Below the pieces are notes generated by a model. It was not told where the DNA came from. It did not search any database and saw only the letters and a program-made list of their open reading frames with translations. The translations under genes and the position numbers were made by a program. Of a stretch of DNA of 64,000 bases, positions 59,223 to 64,000 are shown in pieces. This stretch comes from Cryptomeria japonica (lineage: Eukaryota; Streptophyta; Pinopsida; Cupressales; Cupressaceae), in contig NC_081413.1 in assembly GCF_030272615.1 (NCBI RefSeq), positions 20,834,501 through 20,898,500 on the forward strand. Direction: 5' to 3'. Positions within the stretch are counted from its first letter, which is position 1, and every line of letters starts with the position of its first letter.

Positions 59223-61421
59223 CAGTCTTTTCCAATTTCCTAAAGATCTCATCAGAAATGAATTTGATTTAGATGAGAAGGAAATAAGGAAAGAAAAGTG
59301 GGTGGCTTATAAGAAAGCCTTGGATTTTGTGCATCAATTTGATGCTAGCTATGACCCTTGTCTAGCTTCTTCCCATTTGAAGAAAAAATAAAGTTTTTGA
59401 TTGTTTTCTTTGAAGATGTAATGCAAACACTAAAGGAGAAGAGGGAGGCTGTGATTAAAAGTGACCCTGAAAAGGCCAGAGTGATCCTGAGCAAGTCAGC
59501 TTCCACCAAAACAATTCCTCCTGGTCACACACTGCGAAAGAAATCGGGTTATAGTGTGCTGGTACCTACAACAGGGGAGCCCTTTGCATCAAAAGGAAAG
59601 AGGAAGATACAAGATGTCATTGACATCCAAGACAGCCCAAAGAAGCAAAGGGTGGGGAAGGAAGTGCAATCAGATACACCCTTGTATTCCCCATCCCAAT
59701 CCCCTATCCACATAGGAGATGAACAAGCAGCAGCTGCACACCTCTTGTAGTTGGGCAGCTTGGGGGAGATTGCATACACTTATGATGAAGTGGAAGAAGG
59801 GATTCCAGAAGAGCCCATTGAAGCTGAAATGGACATTACCTCAACTAAAATTAAAGGCCAGGAGTGGGATCCTGAGATAAAAAAGGCAAGTAGTGCCTTT
59901 TTAGCTAATGACAACTTTGTCACATCAAAAGCATTCATGCAGTTCATTTGGAAACAACATATAGATAGATATAATGCTAGATGTGAGACAAGAAAGGTTG
60001 AGCAGAATGATAAAGATCTAGCCTTAGTGGAGGAGGAAATAAAATAGGAGATGATGGAAGAATTCAAAACCATCACTCTTGAACAGGGAAGAGATCTAGT
60101 AGCACAAGCTGGAGTGCTCATTTTACCAGAGTGGGATATTGCTGATGCTCTGGTGCTAGATGCAGTAAGAAAAGAAACTAAACCCATGGAAGGGGTTACA
60201 TTCAATAAGGATAATGCTGCACTAGTTATGTGGTCCCTCAAGAGAAATGAGGGAAAGAAAGGCAAAGACACCCTAGGGTCAAGTCACCTTGGTGGATTGA
60301 TGGTAAAAAGAGTGCAGAGTACAGGGGTAGTAGAGGCTGCTAGCATTGTGCTAGAAACTACAAAATTTAGTGTTGCAGTGGCTGAGAAGGAAGCCAAAGA
60401 AAAGGAGGCCCTCCAAATTAAGTTGGAAACAGTTTTGAAGGCCTATAACAGTGCCAAGGAGGAAGTAAGGGGGAAAGATAGCATCATTGCCAAGTTGTAG
60501 AGCCAGCTGATGGGATAGCACCAACAAGGTGAGCCTTCAACATTGATGATTTCCTCCTCTCCTGCAAGACCTCCACCTACAAGCCCTATCATTGAATTTA
60601 CACCATCTCCAGCACCTTCAAGCTCCCAAATGATTGAGATTACTCCTCAAGAACTAGAAAACCTAAAGCAAGCTCAGGCTTTGTATGTAGGGAAATATGA
60701 GGAAAAGGTAAGGGCCACAATCTCCAGTTTTGTAGATACGATAAATGCCTCATTGCTTTACAACAATGTGGGAAAAGTTATGGAGATATGGAATGAACTG
60801 AGGAGAGATAAGGCCATTTTGACACCCATTTTTGACAAATGGAGGCCTAGGGAGCAAGATCTAGAGTTCATGTGTGTATCCTGTGATGAAGCAAGAGCCA
60901 ATCCCATCATCAAATCCACTTCTGATGTCACTAAAGTTTTAATGCAATTAGTAGCAGATGCAAATAATGTGGATAGAAAGGTCAATTTACACAAGAAGGA
61001 ATACGTTGATCAAGTTTTTGAGTTGCTCCCAGGGATTTTTGCCAATCCGGATCAGTTGAAAGACAAGCAAATATGGCTTAAAGAGATAGAAGTCAAATTG
61101 TCAGCAAGGGTTAAGGGAATCATTGATCTTGATGATACCTCTTTCTTTGTTATAACAATACAGGAAATAGAAAAAATTAAATCACATTATAGTTTTCTTA
61201 ATTCAGAAGTCAACAAACTGAGAAATTCTTGGAAAAGGTTGACTAAAATTAAAGATAATGTGATTAATTTTTCATGGCCGACAGAAGAGACATATAATGA
61301 GTGGGAAGTTAAATATTCCACCCATGATCCGGAGCAATTGGAGAGCGCCCCTGAAAAGATAGAAGAGGTTGCAACCGAACAACCTGTTGAACAAACTGCA
61401 GAGGTTGAAAAGAGCGCATAA
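59223..61421 (+). pseudogene. Long unidentified reading frame upstream of a Tat/Ogre-like PBS
   Basis: The first part (PKDLIRNEFDLDEKE... to 59391) is one frame off. From 59358 to the TAA at 61419 one frame is kept for 688 codons, interrupted only by TAG at 59748, 60045, 60498 and 60516. Parts: Lys/Ser-rich with GHTLRKKSGYSVLVP and a basic SPKKQRVGKE (nuclear-localisation-like); an acidic middle (YDEVEEGIPEEPIEAEMD); helical ITLEQGRDLVAQAGVLILP; a Pro-rich linker ARPPPTSPIIEFTPSP; a 250-residue helical domain (EIWNELRRDKAILTPIFDKW, WLKEIEVKLSARVKGII); and a Glu-rich C-terminus. No catalytic motif. It directly precedes LTR-like sequence, so it may be an accessory frame lying 3' of pol in one element. 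The family is unknown to me. Confidence 0.65.
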
Positions 61422-62363
61422 CTGCTTTTACGCAAAAATTGTAATCTCTTCAATTTTTGAAATAATTGTAACAAACCCTCCTCGAGAAGTCTGAATCTTT
61501 GTGCATCCATGATTGTTATAAATGGATACCAGGACTAGAGGGAGAGGGATAACAAAAATTTTGTAAGAAAACACTGCAGAAATTTATCTGAGCTTTTCCA
61601 AAGTTTAAATGGAGAATCAGAATTTCTTGTAATATTTCTTAAAATGAATATCAATATATAGGCCATCGGTTTTGAGTAAAGCTTTGTGTTGTCTTCAAGT
61701 TTGTTTACAAATTTATTTACTGTCTCTATTCTGAATAATCTAGGGTTGTTTAGTTTGAATGGAATTGCAAAGCAATCTCAGTATAAGTGTTTGTTAGCTT
61801 TTCTCTTTAGGAGGGAAATTAAATACACAGGATCACTCATACCAGTAAATTCTTTGGAAGGAAAATTTGAATTTTTGAGGACCATAGCTTAGTCTGGAAT
61901 GATTGAATTCTTGTATGTGTCAGGCATATATAAGGATTAAGTGGAAACCAAGCCGACAGGAAGCATAAAGATATATTGTTTCAGGAGTTTTATTTGAGTT
62001 TAGATAACTCTGTAACCTTGGATAAGGCACTAGTACTAATCGAGGTTGTTTATTGCATACTTTGTTGATCAAAATGCTGAAGTTAAGTATAGTTTCCATT
62101 CTTTGTTTTCAGTTGGTTTCAAGGTGAACAAATCCACTGGTTTTCTAGACTAGTTTGCTATGGGTTTATTGTTTTAAAAGTGTGAAGTTAATTCACAAAG
62201 GTATACCCACCTGGGCTCCAAGGAAGCCTGAAGTGTAGAAGGTCTAATCAAACCTTGTCATATGTTGTCTCTAGAATTTCCTTATCTTTGATGTCTCCTC
62301 TGCACCCAGCTTAGACCATATTATTCTAAGGACATTAAAGGGAATCAGATTTTGAGGACAACA
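61422..62363 (+). mobile_element. LTR-like segment ending at a Tat/Ogre-like PBS
   Basis: Non-coding, ends TTGAGGACAACA, followed by TGGCGACTCTGCTGGGGA. The left end is not determined; it could lie inside or left of the preceding reading frame. TATA-like AATATATAGG near 61655. Confidence 0.5.
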
Positions 62364-62367
62364 AAAG

Positions 62368-62385
62368 TGGCGACTCTGCTGGGGA
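62368..62385 (+). other. Primer-binding site of Tat/Ogre type
   Basis: TGGCGACTCTGCTGGGGA. From memory, this is the PBS reported for plant Ogre/Tat-lineage gypsy elements and attributed to a tRNA-Arg. Four bases separate it from the LTR end. Confidence 0.75.
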
Positions 62386-62561
62386 GAGTTATAACAAAGA
62401 TATAGACACAGATATGTGCCGAGACTTGTGGAGAATATTGTTGTGTGTTTGTGGGTAAGACTGCTTGTTTTCATTTTTCCCATAGTTTTGTGGGTGGCGA
62501 CTCTGTTACTATTGAACCAGTCCTTGTGAGATACAAATTTTCTAAAAGAAAGACAAGCGAG

Positions 62562-64000
62562 ATGCAAGGAAATAAGAACATAAGATCATTCATGAAGAAA
62601 CATCCTCGTGAAACCTTGCAAGAAGGTCTGCCAGAACAGTCACGAAGAGGCCAGAAGAGATTTGTGATGCATGAGCCATCAAATGCTATGTCGGTGCAGA
62701 AAAACAATAATACTGGTAAGATGCCTGATCGACCTGTCTATGCAAAGTCAAATTCATCTTCTAGAGATTCAGAGCATGATATTTTAGGTTTCCATTCAGG
62801 ATTGTTTGGAAATATTGATGATGGACCTATTTTAAATCAAGATCTATCTCATGTTAGTGTTTCTGCAAAAGATAGAACTAGTTCAAATGCAATTAGGCAC
62901 TCTGTTCCTAGGACAATAGATGGGAACGTTAGTCTAATTGACATAGATCAAATTAATGCATCAGACTCTGAAGAAAATTACCTTGATGAAGATAAGATGT
63001 CTCAAGAGATTGAAGATTTAAACAAAAGAGTCCATCATTTAATCTCCCTAAGAGCCCAAAAGGAGGCAAATAAGGAAAAGGAAGTTAAAGCCAAATTAAT
63101 GGAGAGAGATAGGCTCCTTAGATAGATAGCTGATCTTGAAATGCTTGCTAAAGAAAAAGAAAAAAGTGATGAGGAAGGCCTAGTGATTAGGGAGATCCTA
63201 ATCCCTAAGATTAGACCAGCTTCTAAGTCCGTAGCCCAGCCAATTAAGGAAGTATCTAATAACTCCTAGCTTCCTAAAGTCAATTTAGACAAAGGAAAAC
63301 AGATATGGGTAGATGATGAAGTAGAATCTAAAACTGCAGAAGGGATTTCTCATAGGATCCTAGCACATGAGAGAGAGATGGAAAGGATGAGAAAGGAAAA
63401 GGAAGACCTCCAAATGGAATTGGAAAAAGCTGAGTTAGAAGCAGTGAATCAGGAAGTTAAAAGAAAGATTAACTACTTAAAATCTCCCCCTATTACATTC
63501 CCATCGAAAGATCTTAGCAAGCCTAATCCCCAACACATCTCTTTTCCTCAGGTCAATACTCAACCTACAGTACATGCTAATATTGCCTCAGTAAGCCAAA
63601 TACCCTCAAATAAACAGTACACCCAAACATCTCAATCTCCAATCCCAAAAGCTAAAATGATCATGGGAAATAATAGTGCTATTTCCCCTTTTCAAAGAAG
63701 GCCAATCAATCTAGAACAATATAGGCAATTGTTTTTTGATGGGATCCCAGGGTATCCAAATCATGTTCCTATTGAGTTAAGAGACAGACTCCATAAGTTT
63801 GCTGGGAACAATGCGATTAGTGCTGAGGAACATCTAAAATCTTTTGGGGATTTGATAAATGATTATGAGATAGCAGATGAAGATGTTATTATGAAACTGT
63901 TTGTTCAATCCCTGGTTGATGATGCAAGAGATTGGTACAGAGGTCTTCCAGTAGCTAGCATAGGTTCATGAGAAGATTTTAAAAACTGCTTTCAAGAATA
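62562..64000 (+). pseudogene. Gag of Tat/Ogre-like Ty3/gypsy element, runs off right edge
   Basis: Likely start MQGNKNIRSF at 62562. One frame throughout, interrupted by TAG at 63123 and 63267 and TGA at 63969 (expected Trp, as in SIGSWEDF). The N-terminal part is acidic and Ser-rich. Two helical charged segments follow (QEIEDLNKRVHHLI, MERMRKEKEDLQMEL). Then comes the gag domain with GYPNHVPIELRDRLHKF, SAEEHLKSFGDLINDYEI and VDDARDWYRGLP at 63730-63960. Protease and pol would lie beyond 64000. Confidence 0.85.

Overview
This is AT-rich nuclear DNA of a large-genome seed plant. The mix of long Ty3/gypsy and Ty1/copia LTR families, L1-type LINEs carrying an RNase H domain, and an otherwise gene-poor landscape fits a gymnosperm such as a conifer, but nothing here fixes the species. 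No intact, clearly functional host gene was found. The window is nested retrotransposons of different ages, AT-rich tandem repeats, and two or three degraded host-like coding regions.

Layout. 0-3 kb: minus-strand Ty3/gypsy gag running off the left edge, preceded by its LTR (ending at 2917). 4.1-6.5 kb: pseudogene of a multi-pass membrane protein. 6.7-9.1 kb: two copia-type LTR ends, each followed by an initiator-Met-like primer-binding site, plus (TATACA)-type microsatellites. 9.3-14.5 kb: a plus-strand 5'-truncated L1 LINE (RT, zinc finger, RNase H), itself interrupted by a 376-bp solo LTR. Its A-rich tail abuts a coiled-coil reading frame at 14.5-16.7 kb, followed by a 698-bp tandem duplication. 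18-27 kb: mostly AT-rich DNA with LTR fragments. One LTR family occurs three times in the window (0-3, 22 and 24 kb). 27.7-41.7 kb: a plus-strand Ty1/copia gag-pro-int remnant whose matching RT lies about 11 kb further on. A 1.1-kb solo LTR splits its zinc knuckle, and about 11 kb containing two minus-strand LINEs separates integrase from RT. One LINE carries an extra long reading frame 3' of its RNase H. 45.2-49.3 kb: minus-strand Ty3/gypsy pol/gag with its LTR. 49.3-50.5 kb: a LINE 3' UTR fragment. 50.5-56.2 kb: a segment bounded by 216-bp direct repeats that holds a fold-back, a two-tier tandem array (about 426 bp and about 167 bp units) and an unidentified minus-strand coding relic. 56.3-56.65 kb: a SINE-like insertion with a perfect 9-bp target duplication and possibly a second one. 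56.7-59.2 kb: LTR, PBS and gag-protease of a Ty3/gypsy element. 59.2-61.4 kb: a long unidentified reading frame. 62.4-64 kb: a Tat/Ogre-type PBS and gag running off the right edge.

Nothing forms a pathway; what holds the window together is a history of insertions. Two insertion events can be undone exactly on paper. Removing the LTR plus one copy of its 5-bp target duplication restores the LINE frame at 11.2 kb and the copia zinc knuckle at 27.9/29.0 kb. In several elements the reading frame stays aligned over more than 500 codons and is broken mainly by TAG, a pattern expected from C-to-T decay at methylated CAG sites. The most unusual items are the extra LINE reading frame, the reading frame just upstream of the Tat/Ogre-like PBS, the SINE-like insertion and the unassigned coding relic at 53.7-55.7 kb.
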